From NCBI GenBank assembly GCA_964347265.1, contig CAYFXV010000001.1, forward strand, positions 124,001 to 188,000: 64,000 nt of DNA, written 5' to 3'. The DNA is from CS1-C013 sp964347265. Its GTDB lineage: Archaea > Aenigmatarchaeota > Aenigmatarchaeia > Aenigmatarchaeales > Aenigmatarchaeaceae. Shown here in pieces: positions 22,381 to 32,139 of the stretch (positions are counted from its first letter, which is position 1; every line of letters starts with the position of its first letter). The position numbers were made by a program, and so were the translations under genes. The notes beneath the pieces are model-generated. The model was given only the letters and a program-made list of their open reading frames with translations. It did not search any database and had not been told where the DNA came from.

Positions 22381-24116
22381 AGAATAAAAAGAAGAATAAA
22401 AAAAATAAAAAAAAGAGAAAGCGAGAAAGCGAGAAGGACATAAAAGATATGTTGCTTCACTTAGAAGATGAATATAGAAAAGCAAGTATTTCAGAAAAAG
22501 ATTATAAGGAGCTAAAAGAAAAATATTCAAAGAGACTTAATAAGATGAACAACGTGGCTAAGAAAGATCCTCCTAAAGAAAAGAAGAAAGATACATTAGA
22601 AGTCGGAGAAATAGAAGAAGTTACGCCAGAAGTAATAGAAAAACTAGCAACGCAACTAAGTGAGCAGCCTGAAGTTGAAGAAGAAGTGAAAGAAAAAAAA
22701 CCAGGTTTCTTTGGTAGATTGTTTGGGGGAAAGAAAAAGGGGAAGAAAGTCGAAGAGATTGAAACTACCACAGCACAAGAAACTTCAGCTCCACCGACTT
22801 TTGAAGAATCAATGGATGAACCTCAAACATTAAGAGAGCCTTCAGAAGTTTATCAAACTTCTCAACCTTCACCTCGTTTTCCTGAATTAAACAAAAAAAT
22901 TGGGTTGTTTGAAGTAGAAGTCGAGAAAGTAAAAGCAATGTTAGAAGCTGTAAAGGAAACTGGTCATGTTACAGATGAAAGTATACAAGCGATTTCTGAA
23001 AGTATTGGAGAATTGAGATCTTTAATATTCCAAACTGATGCTAGTTTAAAAGAAACTATGGTGAAAATGGAAAAAATAGAAGATGAGATTTCTGAAGTTA
23101 AACCTAAAGAGATTGTAAAAAAATTTAGAGTATTCGATACAAAAATTGAAAAAGATGACTTAGAAATTGAAAAACTTCAGAAAAAATCAGAAAGTGCTAA
23201 TGAAAAATTAAATAAAATGTATGAGATGCTTAAAAGTATAGATGGTATAGAAAATCTAGTTAATGTAAACGAAAAAATACAAGAAAAATTAAAAGAGGTT
23301 GAGGAAGCTGTAAAATATATAGGGAGGATAGGAGCTAAAACAGAGAAACAGTTTATGGATTTGAGTAGGGGTTTAGAAGATTTGGTTCTATTCAAAGCTA
23401 AACAAGAAGATTTTGATGAAGGTTTAAAAGACATAATGAAATCTATTGATGCTCTAAATGTTAAATTTGAAAGTTATGTTAGTAAAAAGGATTTGGGTGT
23501 TTTTAGAGAGGATATATTAATAATTAAGAAACAATTAGAAAACATAAATAAAATTTTGCCATTAGCAGAAGTTAAATTGCCTGAAAACATAATTGATTTG
23601 AGAAAAGAAAGGGAAGACATATTGTTGCTTCTTGATTCTCTTCAAGAACAATATGAAAACAAAAAAATTACTAGAGCTGAATATAAAAACTTCAAAGAAG
23701 GTAATGAGACGAGATTAAAAGAAATTGAAAAGCAATTGGCAAGTGAATGGAAAAAAATTGAAAGGATTATAAAAGTTTCTGGGAAAGAAAAGTCAGTTGA
23801 ACAAGCACCAGAACAAGCAAAAGAAATTGAAACTAAAGAAGAGAGAATAACAGAACTTAAAACTAGCGGAAAAAAAGGAGAGGAGATGAAAGAAGAGATT
23901 GAAAAAATTGAACCAGAAGAGAAGGAAAAGGAAGAAGAACCTGAATTAGAAGAGATGAAAAAAGAGGAAGAAGAAATTAAACCTGAAGAAAAAGCTGGGA
24001 AAGTTAAAAAAGAGGTAAAGAAAAAGGTAAATTTGAAGAAAAAAATTAAGAAAACGAAAAAAAAGAAAAAAGAATCAGAAAAATCAAAAATTTTAAGTGA
24101 AATTAAAAAAATGTAA
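22377..24116 (+). CDS. Cytosolic coiled-coil protein coupled to the giant ATPase fusion
   Basis: The start ATG overlaps the giant gene's stop as ATGA, so translation is probably coupled and the two proteins are likely partners. It is 579 aa with no signal peptide or membrane helix. Residues 1-16 are almost all Lys/Asn/Arg. A SHOCT-like helical hairpin lies near 25-55 (EYRKASISEKDYKEL). A linker with an FGRLFGG element follows at about 115-125, then a long heptad-rich coiled coil (about 165-400), a second hairpin near 417-465 (QYENKKITRAEYKNF), and an alternating acidic/basic tail rich in EEK and KKK. Membrane- or nucleic-acid-binding by the basic ends is possible. I do not recognise a named family. 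Inference: a scaffold or adaptor at the cytosolic face of the surface apparatus. Confidence 0.9.
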   Translation: MKNKKKNKKNKKKRKRESEKDIKDMLLHLEDEYRKASISEKDYKELKEKYSKRLNKMNNVAKKDPPKEKKKDTLEVGEIEEVTPEVIEKLATQLSEQPEVEEEVKEKKPGFFGRLFGGKKKGKKVEEIETTTAQETSAPPTFEESMDEPQTLREPSEVYQTSQPSPRFPELNKKIGLFEVEVEKVKAMLEAVKETGHVTDESIQAISESIGELRSLIFQTDASLKETMVKMEKIEDEISEVKPKEIVKKFRVFDTKIEKDDLEIEKLQKKSESANEKLNKMYEMLKSIDGIENLVNVNEKIQEKLKEVEEAVKYIGRIGAKTEKQFMDLSRGLEDLVLFKAKQEDFDEGLKDIMKSIDALNVKFESYVSKKDLGVFREDILIIKKQLENINKILPLAEVKLPENIIDLRKEREDILLLLDSLQEQYENKKITRAEYKNFKEGNETRLKEIEKQLASEWKKIERIIKVSGKEKSVEQAPEQAKEIETKEERITELKTSGKKGEEMKEEIEKIEPEEKEKEEEPELEEMKKEEEEIKPEEKAGKVKKEVKKKVNLKKKIKKTKKKKKESEKSKILSEIKKM

Positions 24117-24146
24117 ATAAAGTAGACAAATCTTTAATAATTAATT

Positions 24147-24152
24147 AAGGAG
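24147..24152 (+). promoter_or_regulatory. Ribosome binding site (AAGGAG)
   Basis: AAGGAG lies 10 nt before the ATG at 24163. It is one of the few canonical purine-rich Shine-Dalgarno sites here and supports translation from a polycistronic message continuing from the upstream coiled-coil gene. Confidence 0.7.
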
Positions 24153-24162
24153 AATCTTTATT

Positions 24163-24600
24163 ATGGCAAAAATAATTAAGTTAGAAAATGTACAAAAAAA
24201 TACAAAGAAATTCTATGAAATTTGTTCTGACATAAGTGTTTTACAAAGAGAACTAGATCAAATGTTGACTGCTATAGAAAAAAATTCTGTAGATTTTGAA
24301 AAAGGAAAAATTTCAAGAGAATTATTTAAATACAATGACGATAGAATGAAAAAAGAAAGTGCAAAAATAATTAAAAAAATTAATAGTTTTGCCGACTTGG
24401 GAATTGCTTTGATTAATAAAGTTAATAAAGAAATTGCATCTCAAAAAACAGAAACAAAAGAAAAGCAAGGAAAGAAAAAAATAAAAGAGATAAAGAAAAG
24501 TTTAGAAGAAAAGAAACCTAAAACTGTAAAGAAAAAGAAAGAAACAACTCCCAGTCCGCCACCAGTACAGACGCCTCCAGAAACATCTCCTGCTCAATAA
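24163..24600 (+). CDS. Small helical protein with a hairpin motif and basic tail
   Basis: 145 aa, cytosolic, no membrane segment. Residues about 28-75 form a predicted helical hairpin with the turn DFEKGKISRELF, the same layout as the SHOCT-like hairpins in the preceding coiled-coil protein. The C-terminal third is Lys-rich and then Pro/Thr-rich (ending near PPPVQTPPETSPAQ), probably disordered. A good AAGGAG site sets the ATG. It sits 46 bp after the coiled-coil gene and 20 bp before a similar small gene, so it is likely in the same operon. No named family recognised; probably an oligomerising accessory protein of the surface machine. Confidence 0.85.
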   Translation: MAKIIKLENVQKNTKKFYEICSDISVLQRELDQMLTAIEKNSVDFEKGKISRELFKYNDDRMKKESAKIIKKINSFADLGIALINKVNKEIASQKTETKEKQGKKKIKEIKKSLEEKKPKTVKKKKETTPSPPPVQTPPETSPAQ

Positions 24601-24620
24601 AATAGAATAAGGTAGTTAAA

Positions 24621-24917
24621 ATGGGGATAATAAAAAGAATAAATTTAAATTCAATTGAAGATAGTTTAGAAGAAATAGCTGGTTTATCATTTCAAGCAAA
24701 GTTTTTTCAAGAACAGCAGAAAGTTATAATGGAGCAAATAAAACTCAATAAATCTAGTTTTTCTTCTGGTAGCATTTCTAAATATGTTTACAATAAAAAC
24801 AAAATTATCTTAGAAGATGAGGAAAAAAAAATGATTGGAAAGATAAATAAAACTATTAGTAAAATTCAGAGAGTCAATGATAATTTGCAAAAGATTATAA
24901 AAGAGTATAGAATTTAG
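24621..24917 (+). CDS. Small helical protein, probable paralogue of the preceding gene
   Basis: 98 aa, fully helical in character with no membrane segment. The central turn SSFSSGSISKYVYNKNK resembles the hairpin turn of the 145-aa protein just upstream (x-x-G-x-I-S), and the flanking helices align in spacing. It lacks the basic and proline-rich tail. A weak AAGGT element precedes the ATG. The close packing suggests one operon with both neighbours. Function unknown; the shared hairpin suggests hetero-oligomerisation. Confidence 0.82.
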   Translation: MGIIKRINLNSIEDSLEEIAGLSFQAKFFQEQQKVIMEQIKLNKSSFSSGSISKYVYNKNKIILEDEEKKMIGKINKTISKIQRVNDNLQKIIKEYRI

Positions 24918-24924
24918 TGAGAAT

Positions 24925-25407
24925 TTGAAAAAAACATTTTTGAGTATTGTATTAGTAAATATTATGATTTTTTTTGCTTTAATTGCTATTCATGAAATTA
25001 GTCATATCTTTGTGGGTTACTGTTTAGGTTGTGAATATGAAAAAGCTGTTCTCTTTGACAGTAATTTTAATGGTCCGCACACTGAACTTATTTGCAATAA
25101 CAGTATAAATGAGTTTTTTGTTTATATTGGAGGTTTGATAATTACATCGATCTTTAGTTTAAGTTTTCTGTTAGTGAACACCATTGAAAAAAATATGTCT
25201 TTTCTATCATTAGGTGTCTCAATAATTTTAAGCTCTTTAGATATTAGTTTTGTTTTAAATTCACAAACAATATTTTATCCTTTGCTAATTCTTGGGTTTT
25301 TCTTCATTACACTTGGAGAGTATTTTTTGACTTCTTCTTATATTAAAGAAGGTTTTTCTTTCAATTTTTTAAAAAATAAGAAGCTTCCATTAGAAGAGGA
25401 AATGTAG
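24925..25407 (+). CDS. Polytopic membrane protein with HExxH motif, putative M50-like metalloprotease
   Basis: 160 aa starting at a TTG seven bases after the previous stop; no in-frame ATG fits better. Helix 1 ends in HEISH (residues 23-27), the HExxH zinc motif in the position used by site-2-type intramembrane proteases. About three further hydrophobic segments follow (about 61-83, 92-110 and 117-138). The classical second S2P motif (NPDG or LDG) is not clear; a SLDIS in helix 3 is the only candidate third ligand. Two Cys of the loop (GCEYE, ICNN) could form a disulphide. Context suggests processing of surface proteins. It could also be a non-catalytic membrane protein with a chance HExxH. 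Confidence 0.72.
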   Translation: MKKTFLSIVLVNIMIFFALIAIHEISHIFVGYCLGCEYEKAVLFDSNFNGPHTELICNNSINEFFVYIGGLIITSIFSLSFLLVNTIEKNMSFLSLGVSIILSSLDISFVLNSQTIFYPLLILGFFFITLGEYFLTSSYIKEGFSFNFLKNKKLPLEEEM

Positions 25408-25413
25408 TTCAGC

Positions 25414-25424
25414 ATATTTTAATA
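25414..25424 (+). promoter_or_regulatory. Probable TATA box for the 1,964-aa surface protein
   Basis: The ATATTTTAATA stretch is centred about 26 nt before the ATG at 25444, the spacing expected for leaderless archaeal initiation. No Shine-Dalgarno sequence precedes that ATG. Confidence 0.45.
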
Positions 25425-25443
25425 TAACTTCTATAAATTTATT

Positions 25444-28400
25444 ATGGAAAAAGTAATGATTTTATTAGTTTTACTTATCTCGTTCGTATTAATTTCTAGC
25501 TTATACTTCTTGAATTTAACAAGACTTACAGGAATGTTTATCGGATTTGGACAACCACAAAGTGCTGAATGGTGGAATATTTCTTGGCAATATAGATTTA
25601 GATTTGAAATTAATTCCACTCAATATAATAGAACAGATTGGCCAATAGAACAACAAATAAATTTTACAGACTTATTACCTTCTGGAACATTTGATATAAA
25701 TTCTACCAGAGTTTTTGAATATTCTTCTGGCTCAATATTATATGAAATCCCAAGCCAATTTGAAGTAGATGAAAATTATAATGCAACAAACAATGCAATA
25801 GGCACTTTAGTTTTTCTCATGAATGGAACAACTAATGCTAACACTAATAGAACTTTTTATGTTTATTATGATTCCATAGAAAATGGTGCTAAAGAAAATC
25901 CAAATTATACAATTAATATTAACTATAATTGGGATGGAGAAGAAATTAATGTTAATAATTCATTCTTATCAATTAACATTGATACCAATAGATCGGAAAA
26001 TACTTCTGGTATTTACCGTGTTTATAGTGGTGAAGATTATTTGCTTGACGTAGCAGACGAATCTAATAGAACTGCAGAATATCTTGAATACTCTAATGGA
26101 ACATATAATTTCAGTTTTGATTTGATAGGTAATGCTAGTTTCACAAATGGTTCTGTAAGACTTATAATAGAACAGGTGGGAGATGAAATTATATTTGGAT
26201 ATCCTAGCCAAAAGACAAATGAAGGTCAAATAATTAAAAGATATTATATATATGATAAAGCTGGGCCTCAGAGCCAAGGAATTTTTATTAAAATCTGGCA
26301 AAGATTTTCAAACAATGCAGGTTATTCTATAGATAGAAATTCTACTTTTTCGGGTGCTTTAGCATTTGATGTTGAAAGAACTTTTGATTCTGGCAATGTA
26401 TATAGTCATGAATCTAATACAACAAATCCCTACTCTTGGTCTAGAACTACTGGTGGAACTACTGGAGCTTGGGAAACTCTAGGTATAATTAATTTAAATC
26501 AAACCGGAACCTCAAACTACTTTGCCAATTATACTTCAGAGTGGGGTAGGGTAGGACTCCAACTTAATAATACTACTATAACGTCTGGATCTTACATAGA
26601 ACAAACTTCTGTGGTTTATCTTGCTCCTACTGGTGGAGGTTTGGCTATTGACGAATTTGAAAACATAAGAGACAGATTCATTAATCCTATAAGTATTACT
26701 CAATATCTTCCAGAAGTATGGTATGTGGATATTGATCCATCAACAAATGAAACGATTTACAATAAAAATGAAACGATTTTGATTACAGGTAATATTTCAG
26801 ATGGAGATAGCTATAATCTTACAGAATATATGAATGCTACTCTAGATATGGGCACAATTGATAGTGGTGATGATCAAACAATAATTCTTTATGATGATGG
26901 AAATCATGAGGATGGAGCTGCCAATGATAGTGTTTTTGCTAATAGTTTTCAAATACCAAATAATGGTGAACTTGGTATATGGACAATAAACTTTACTACA
27001 TATTCAAATAATTCAGAGTTTCTAAATTCAACAAATTATACTTTTAATGTAACTGATATTTTAAATGTTAGTGTGAATATAAACAACCCTACAGGATTAA
27101 CAGGAAGAACAGTTTTTGCAAATATTAGTGTTAAAAATTATAGAACTGATATTTGGATTCCCGGATCTACTTTAAATTGTAGTTACGATTCTACTGAAGT
27201 TACTAATAAAACTGATTGGGGAGATGGAAATTATTCTGTTAACTTTACTGCTCCTATTGAAGAAGGGGATTATAACCTTAGTTGTAATGCAACATGGAAC
27301 AATAATACGGGTAATGATACTGACAGTTTTATCACAGAATCTGCAAAAATTAATGTAAGTATAACTGCTCAACCATCTAATTTTACGTTAAATAATGTTG
27401 GATTATATGAAAATGAAAGTTTTGTAACTGCAATTAATGCTACAAATTTAGGAAATGGTACTGCATATAATTCTAACATAAGTTTAAATCTTTTAGGTGG
27501 ATGGGATGCAAATGAAACAATTGAACAGTGTGGAAATATAAACAAGACTGAATTCTGTATAAAGGGCTTTAATATTACAGCGCCCAATGCAACTAGTCCT
27601 GGGAATTATTATATAAATGTTAGTGTGAATTGGACTAATCCTGACGATAGTTTTGGAACGAATCAAACTACTTTAAATGTAACTATTTCTTCGAATCCAA
27701 AAGTCAATGTATCTGAAGAAACTTTAACAGCAGAAGCCGGTGATGGAGTAAATATTTATGTTTTTAATTTCACTGTCATATCCATAGGTAATGATGCACT
27801 ACAAAATATTACATTTAACTGTTCTGAAGGCGATGTTTGTAATAATTTTGTTGTTAATTTTACTCCACAGAATATTTCAAGTTTAAATGTAGATGAGAAT
27901 TATTCTGTAGCTGTAAATGTGACAGTACCGTTAGGATATACTGTTGGTACTTATAATGGTACTGTTAATGTATCTGCTGAGAATGATGATTATAAGAATT
28001 TGACTTTGAATATAAGTGTAGCTGCAAAAACTAATGCCAGCATAACGTTTGACCCTTCAAATTATACTTCACAAAATTTAACTCAGCTTGCTAATGAAAG
28101 TTTTATTCTTAATATTACTATTATGGATATAAGTAATGGAAGTGCGAGATATACAAACATAAGTTTAAATGTTCCTTCTAATTTATCATCAAACTCAACA
28201 TTCGAAAATTGTAATAATTTAACAAAAGGTGAAGTTTGTCTTAAAGCTTTCAATATAACAATACTAAAGGGGGCTAATCCTGGAAATTATTATATAAATG
28301 TTAGTGTGAATTGGACTAATCCTGATAATAGTTTGGGAGTGAATCAAACTAGTTTTAATGTTACAGTAGAGAGCAATCCTTTGGTTAATGTAAGTGAGAC

Positions 28401-31338
28401 TGTTTTATCACAAAATGTTAGCGATGCTACAAATGTTTATATAGGAAACTTTACTGTCTTATCCATAGGTATTGGTGCACTACAAAATATTACATTTAAC
28501 TGTTCTGAAGGCGATGTTTGCAATAATTTTGTTATTAATTTCACGCCACAAAACATTTCAACTCTAGACATGAATGAAAATTATTCTGTAGCTGTAAATG
28601 TGACAGTACCGTTAGGATATACTGTTGGTACTTATAATGGTACTGTTAATGTATCTGCTGAGAATGATGATTATAAGAATTTGACTTTGAATATAACAGT
28701 ACCTTCTAACAGAACTTGGACAATGATTCCATCATCATGCGATAAAAGTGAAAGTTCTGATGAAGGAACTGTTTGTGAAGTATTAGTAAGAAACTTAGGA
28801 AATGATATAATAAACTTTACAATAACACCCGAAGAAGGCAACTATACAAAAGTTAATGTAACTAACTTTTCAATAAGTGATTGGACAAACTATACTTTTA
28901 ATGTAACTTACAATATAACTCCTGTTGGTCAAGGTGTTTATAATTCTATCTTTATTGTAGATGCTAACCAAACAAACGCCAATCCTGACAATATGACCTT
29001 GAATGTAACTCTTTATCCCTTTTTAGCACCTTTAATTAACTTTACAGTAACACCAAATTTAACTGAACAAAATAGTTCTATATTAATTTTAGCTAATGTA
29101 ACAGAAAGATCTGGAACTGGCATACAATGGGTTAACATAACTGTTATTAAGCCAGATGAATCAACTAATGAAACAAACATGACTCTAATTAATTTGAACG
29201 GTAGTTTTTCTCAATGGAACTTTACTTACCCTGATTATGGTTTAGGAAACACTACTCTTAGAGGTAATTACAGTGTAAGAATAACAGCAATAGACAACAT
29301 AGGCAATATTGATAATTCAACTAAAAACTTTTCAATTCATTCAAAACTTTTAATAACGTCTGCAACATTATCAGGTACTTATTTGCAAGGAGATAGTGGT
29401 TCTATATACCATATAGTAAAAAATGATAGTGGAATTGGTGTAAGTGGAATCAATGTAACATTTACTATAAGAGATTCTAATAATAATGTTACATATTCTG
29501 CAACAGGACAAACAGATAGTGAAGGAACAATTTATCCATTACCTACTTTTTCTTTAGCGTCTGATGCTCCTACAGGTACTTACACTTTATTCTCAAACTC
29601 TACTTACTTTGATGATGCTTTAAATCATAGCATAGTATTTCAAAGGAATAGCACGTTCCTAGTTAATGCAAGGACAATAACTGTTACTGGTTTGTTTGCT
29701 GATATAGAAACTGCTGTTACTTGGTATCCAAATAATATAATGAGATTTGGAATTTTAATTTACAATGGAGAAGGCAGACCTGTAGATCCTGATGACATGA
29801 ATTTAACTGTTTACGATCCTGCTGACAATGTTTACTTTTTTACTGGTTTGTCTAATATGATAAAAGAGGCAACTGGATTCTATACTTATTCATATGCTAT
29901 GGGAGCTGGCACTGCTACTGGCATGTATTTAGCTGTATTAAATGTATCACAGGATACTTTTGAGACAAAGAAACTAAAAGCCTTTAGAGTTTCTCAAGGA
30001 GGACCATATGATGTTGAAATAGTTTTATTTGAAAATGAGGTACCACAAGGCGATTATCTAGATTTTGCAATAAATGTTGAAAACAAAGGAGAGGTCGGTC
30101 AAGATGTTTCTATTAATTTTTGGGTTTCTGATGCCAATAATGTGACTTATTATAATTATTCACATGACGTATATACACCAGCAGTTAGCAATCAAAGTGT
30201 TACAGAACAGGCATTTATTTATTCTGATCAGCCTCTTGGTAATTATTATCTAAATGTGAAAGTAAGTTATTCTACTATACAACCTCCTATTATTGCATAT
30301 ACAAGTTTTGTAGTAGTGACAGGAGAAGGTTTTATTTTTCCACCTCCATTACCTCCTCCACCCCCAATATATTACTATGGACCTGTTGGAGGTTTTGTAA
30401 CAACATACCCACCAGAACCAACTGCAAAAATAAGAGCAAGTATTATAATAACAAACTATAAAACTAACATAAGTTTAGCTAGAGGTTTTACTAAAATAGA
30501 GAGCGTAACTGTTAAAAACAATGGAATATCTAATTTAACTAATGTAAGTCTTTTCGTAATAGGAGTACCAACTAATTGGTTTAACATAACTCCAGAAAAA
30601 TATGCAGAACTTGAACCAGATAATTCTTCAATCTTCTTAATCGAGTTTAACATTCCTAAAAATACTAAAGTAGATGAATACGATGCAAACATAATAGCAA
30701 GTTCTGGTGTTGTTACTGATCAAAAGGCAATTAAAATAACGATTTTTGAAAGTTTAGAGGATTTGATAAGAGATGATATCAGAAAACTGAAAAGAGATTT
30801 AGAGGATTTAAAAGTCGATACTAGAATAGCAGAAATGGAAGGTAAGAATGTTTCAGCTGTTCTTTTAGTTATTAATGAGACTGAGAATCAAATTTATGGG
30901 GCTGAAATTGACCTTGAAAACAATGATACAGAAGCTGCTATGGATAAAATTCAAAACGCTATTGATCTGATTAAAAAAGCTAGAGACCTATTAGAAGGTT
31001 TAAAGGTTGAAAAAGTTCCTGAAATTTTCCCGATTTGGATAATTTTTGTTATTTTAATTATAATAGCTGCAATCGTGTTCATTATTATGTATTTGTGGAA
31101 GAAAAAGAAATTAGAAAAAATAAGACCTTATATAATACCATTAAGTAAACTTGTAAAAACTGTTAAAAGAAGGAAAGTTAGTATAGAAAAATTAAAAGGG
31201 GAAAGGGATAAAATAAATAGAATGCTAAGAGTCTTAGAAAGGGAGAAAAGACAAGGAATAATAAGTGCTAGAACGTATGAAAAAATGAAGAAAAGTTTAG
31301 AAGAAAAACTAGAAAAAATTGAGAAAAAACTGGAATAA
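25444..31338 (+). CDS. Large membrane-anchored surface glycoprotein with a cytosolic coiled tail
   Basis: 1,964 aa. An N-terminal hydrophobic signal/anchor (about 4-30) is followed by a domain beginning WWNISWQYRFR, a start often seen in secreted beta-sandwich domains. Several NEW3/COG1470-like repeats follow (about 640-1180); two carry a 118-bp exact DNA repeat. Then come more Ig-like domains, a proline linker with PPPLPPPPP (nt near 30340), another NEW3-like domain, an extracellular helical pair (about 1775-1860), a membrane helix (about 1862-1885) and a cytosolic Lys/Glu-rich tail with a SHOCT-like hairpin (KRQGIISARTYEKM). Sequons are very frequent. Topology mirrors the giant fusion protein: large ectodomain, one C-terminal helix and a coiled tail able to bind the same cytosolic partners. 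Likely an attachment or S-layer-associated protein. Confidence 0.92.
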   Translation: MEKVMILLVLLISFVLISSLYFLNLTRLTGMFIGFGQPQSAEWWNISWQYRFRFEINSTQYNRTDWPIEQQINFTDLLPSGTFDINSTRVFEYSSGSILYEIPSQFEVDENYNATNNAIGTLVFLMNGTTNANTNRTFYVYYDSIENGAKENPNYTININYNWDGEEINVNNSFLSINIDTNRSENTSGIYRVYSGEDYLLDVADESNRTAEYLEYSNGTYNFSFDLIGNASFTNGSVRLIIEQVGDEIIFGYPSQKTNEGQIIKRYYIYDKAGPQSQGIFIKIWQRFSNNAGYSIDRNSTFSGALAFDVERTFDSGNVYSHESNTTNPYSWSRTTGGTTGAWETLGIINLNQTGTSNYFANYTSEWGRVGLQLNNTTITSGSYIEQTSVVYLAPTGGGLAIDEFENIRDRFINPISITQYLPEVWYVDIDPSTNETIYNKNETILITGNISDGDSYNLTEYMNATLDMGTIDSGDDQTIILYDDGNHEDGAANDSVFANSFQIPNNGELGIWTINFTTYSNNSEFLNSTNYTFNVTDILNVSVNINNPTGLTGRTVFANISVKNYRTDIWIPGSTLNCSYDSTEVTNKTDWGDGNYSVNFTAPIEEGDYNLSCNATWNNNTGNDTDSFITESAKINVSITAQPSNFTLNNVGLYENESFVTAINATNLGNGTAYNSNISLNLLGGWDANETIEQCGNINKTEFCIKGFNITAPNATSPGNYYINVSVNWTNPDDSFGTNQTTLNVTISSNPKVNVSEETLTAEAGDGVNIYVFNFTVISIGNDALQNITFNCSEGDVCNNFVVNFTPQNISSLNVDENYSVAVNVTVPLGYTVGTYNGTVNVSAENDDYKNLTLNISVAAKTNASITFDPSNYTSQNLTQLANESFILNITIMDISNGSARYTNISLNVPSNLSSNSTFENCNNLTKGEVCLKAFNITILKGANPGNYYINVSVNWTNPDNSLGVNQTSFNVTVESNPLVNVSETVLSQNVSDATNVYIGNFTVLSIGIGALQNITFNCSEGDVCNNFVINFTPQNISTLDMNENYSVAVNVTVPLGYTVGTYNGTVNVSAENDDYKNLTLNITVPSNRTWTMIPSSCDKSESSDEGTVCEVLVRNLGNDIINFTITPEEGNYTKVNVTNFSISDWTNYTFNVTYNITPVGQGVYNSIFIVDANQTNANPDNMTLNVTLYPFLAPLINFTVTPNLTEQNSSILILANVTERSGTGIQWVNITVIKPDESTNETNMTLINLNGSFSQWNFTYPDYGLGNTTLRGNYSVRITAIDNIGNIDNSTKNFSIHSKLLITSATLSGTYLQGDSGSIYHIVKNDSGIGVSGINVTFTIRDSNNNVTYSATGQTDSEGTIYPLPTFSLASDAPTGTYTLFSNSTYFDDALNHSIVFQRNSTFLVNARTITVTGLFADIETAVTWYPNNIMRFGILIYNGEGRPVDPDDMNLTVYDPADNVYFFTGLSNMIKEATGFYTYSYAMGAGTATGMYLAVLNVSQDTFETKKLKAFRVSQGGPYDVEIVLFENEVPQGDYLDFAINVENKGEVGQDVSINFWVSDANNVTYYNYSHDVYTPAVSNQSVTEQAFIYSDQPLGNYYLNVKVSYSTIQPPIIAYTSFVVVTGEGFIFPPPLPPPPPIYYYGPVGGFVTTYPPEPTAKIRASIIITNYKTNISLARGFTKIESVTVKNNGISNLTNVSLFVIGVPTNWFNITPEKYAELEPDNSSIFLIEFNIPKNTKVDEYDANIIASSGVVTDQKAIKITIFESLEDLIRDDIRKLKRDLEDLKVDTRIAEMEGKNVSAVLLVINETENQIYGAEIDLENNDTEAAMDKIQNAIDLIKKARDLLEGLKVEKVPEIFPIWIIFVILIIIAAIVFIIMYLWKKKKLEKIRPYIIPLSKLVKTVKRRKVSIEKLKGERDKINRMLRVLEREKRQGIISARTYEKMKKSLEEKLEKIEKKLE
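27898..28015 (+). repeat. Intragenic repeat, copy 1 (NEW3-like domain)
   Basis: 118 bp identical to 28579-28696 (offset 681), coding for the end of one NEW3-like domain (NYSVAVNVTVPLGYT...). Identity is confined to part of the domain, which suggests local gene conversion. Confidence 0.85.
28579..28696 (+). repeat. Intragenic repeat, copy 2 (NEW3-like domain)
   Basis: Second copy of 27898-28015 in the next NEW3-like domain of the same gene. Confidence 0.85.
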
Positions 31339-31347
31339 TTAATAGTT

Positions 31348-32139
31348 TTTATGAAACTGCATAAATTGTTAGTGTTGCTTGACTCATGTTCCCGCTGGGA
31401 ATTCCATTTGGAACCCATGAATCAACTCTAATTGTGTATGAATTTCCAGGAGTTAAATCGTCGTTATAAAAGTATTCTGTGTTTGCGCAATCTGTATAAT
31501 TGGCTGTTCTATCGTATTTGATTATGTATATCTTTGTACAACTAACATCTGCTGCTACACAATGTCCGCTTAATGTGCCAGTAGTAACAGCACCATATGC
31601 CCACCCTGAACTGCCAGTACTTGTAGTCAAACTAATAGCATTAATTGGTGTTCTTGTTGCCGTTGTACCTAAATCTTCGTCAGTTTCTATAGCAAATTGG
31701 GCTGAGTTATTACAATATATACCATTGGGGTCACCAACAGGAGGTGTTCCGTTTCCTAATACCCATACATAATCATTGCTAGTGTTTCTATGGTATCCCC
31801 ATGATACAGGACTTGTTACAGCACTCCAGTCATGATCAGCTATGTCTTCTGTCCAGTTCCATTCTATTCTTCCAACAAAGTAGTAATTGGTGGTGTCATT
31901 TGACAGTGTTATAACGCCACCTGCTGCAAAGTCTGATGGATCACCGCTTTGATAAGGTCTTGTTGTCTCATCAGTTAGTGAATCTACATATGCTGAGAGA
32001 TTTGATACATTTAAGGATCCTGCATTTTTTATGGTTAAGTTCCTATAGCCTCCCGTACTTCCTGTAGCAACCTGTGTCCAATTTATATATGAGGGAATTA
32101 CTGATATTGATGCTGTTTCTGAAACATTAACATCTAATG
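31348..32139. repeat. 792-bp exact direct repeat, copy 1
   Basis: Line-by-line comparison shows no difference from 32308-33099 (offset 960). It covers the whole mature coding region of the reverse-strand secreted protein and ends exactly at its stop codon on one side and just after the signal peptide on the other. Confidence 0.93.
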
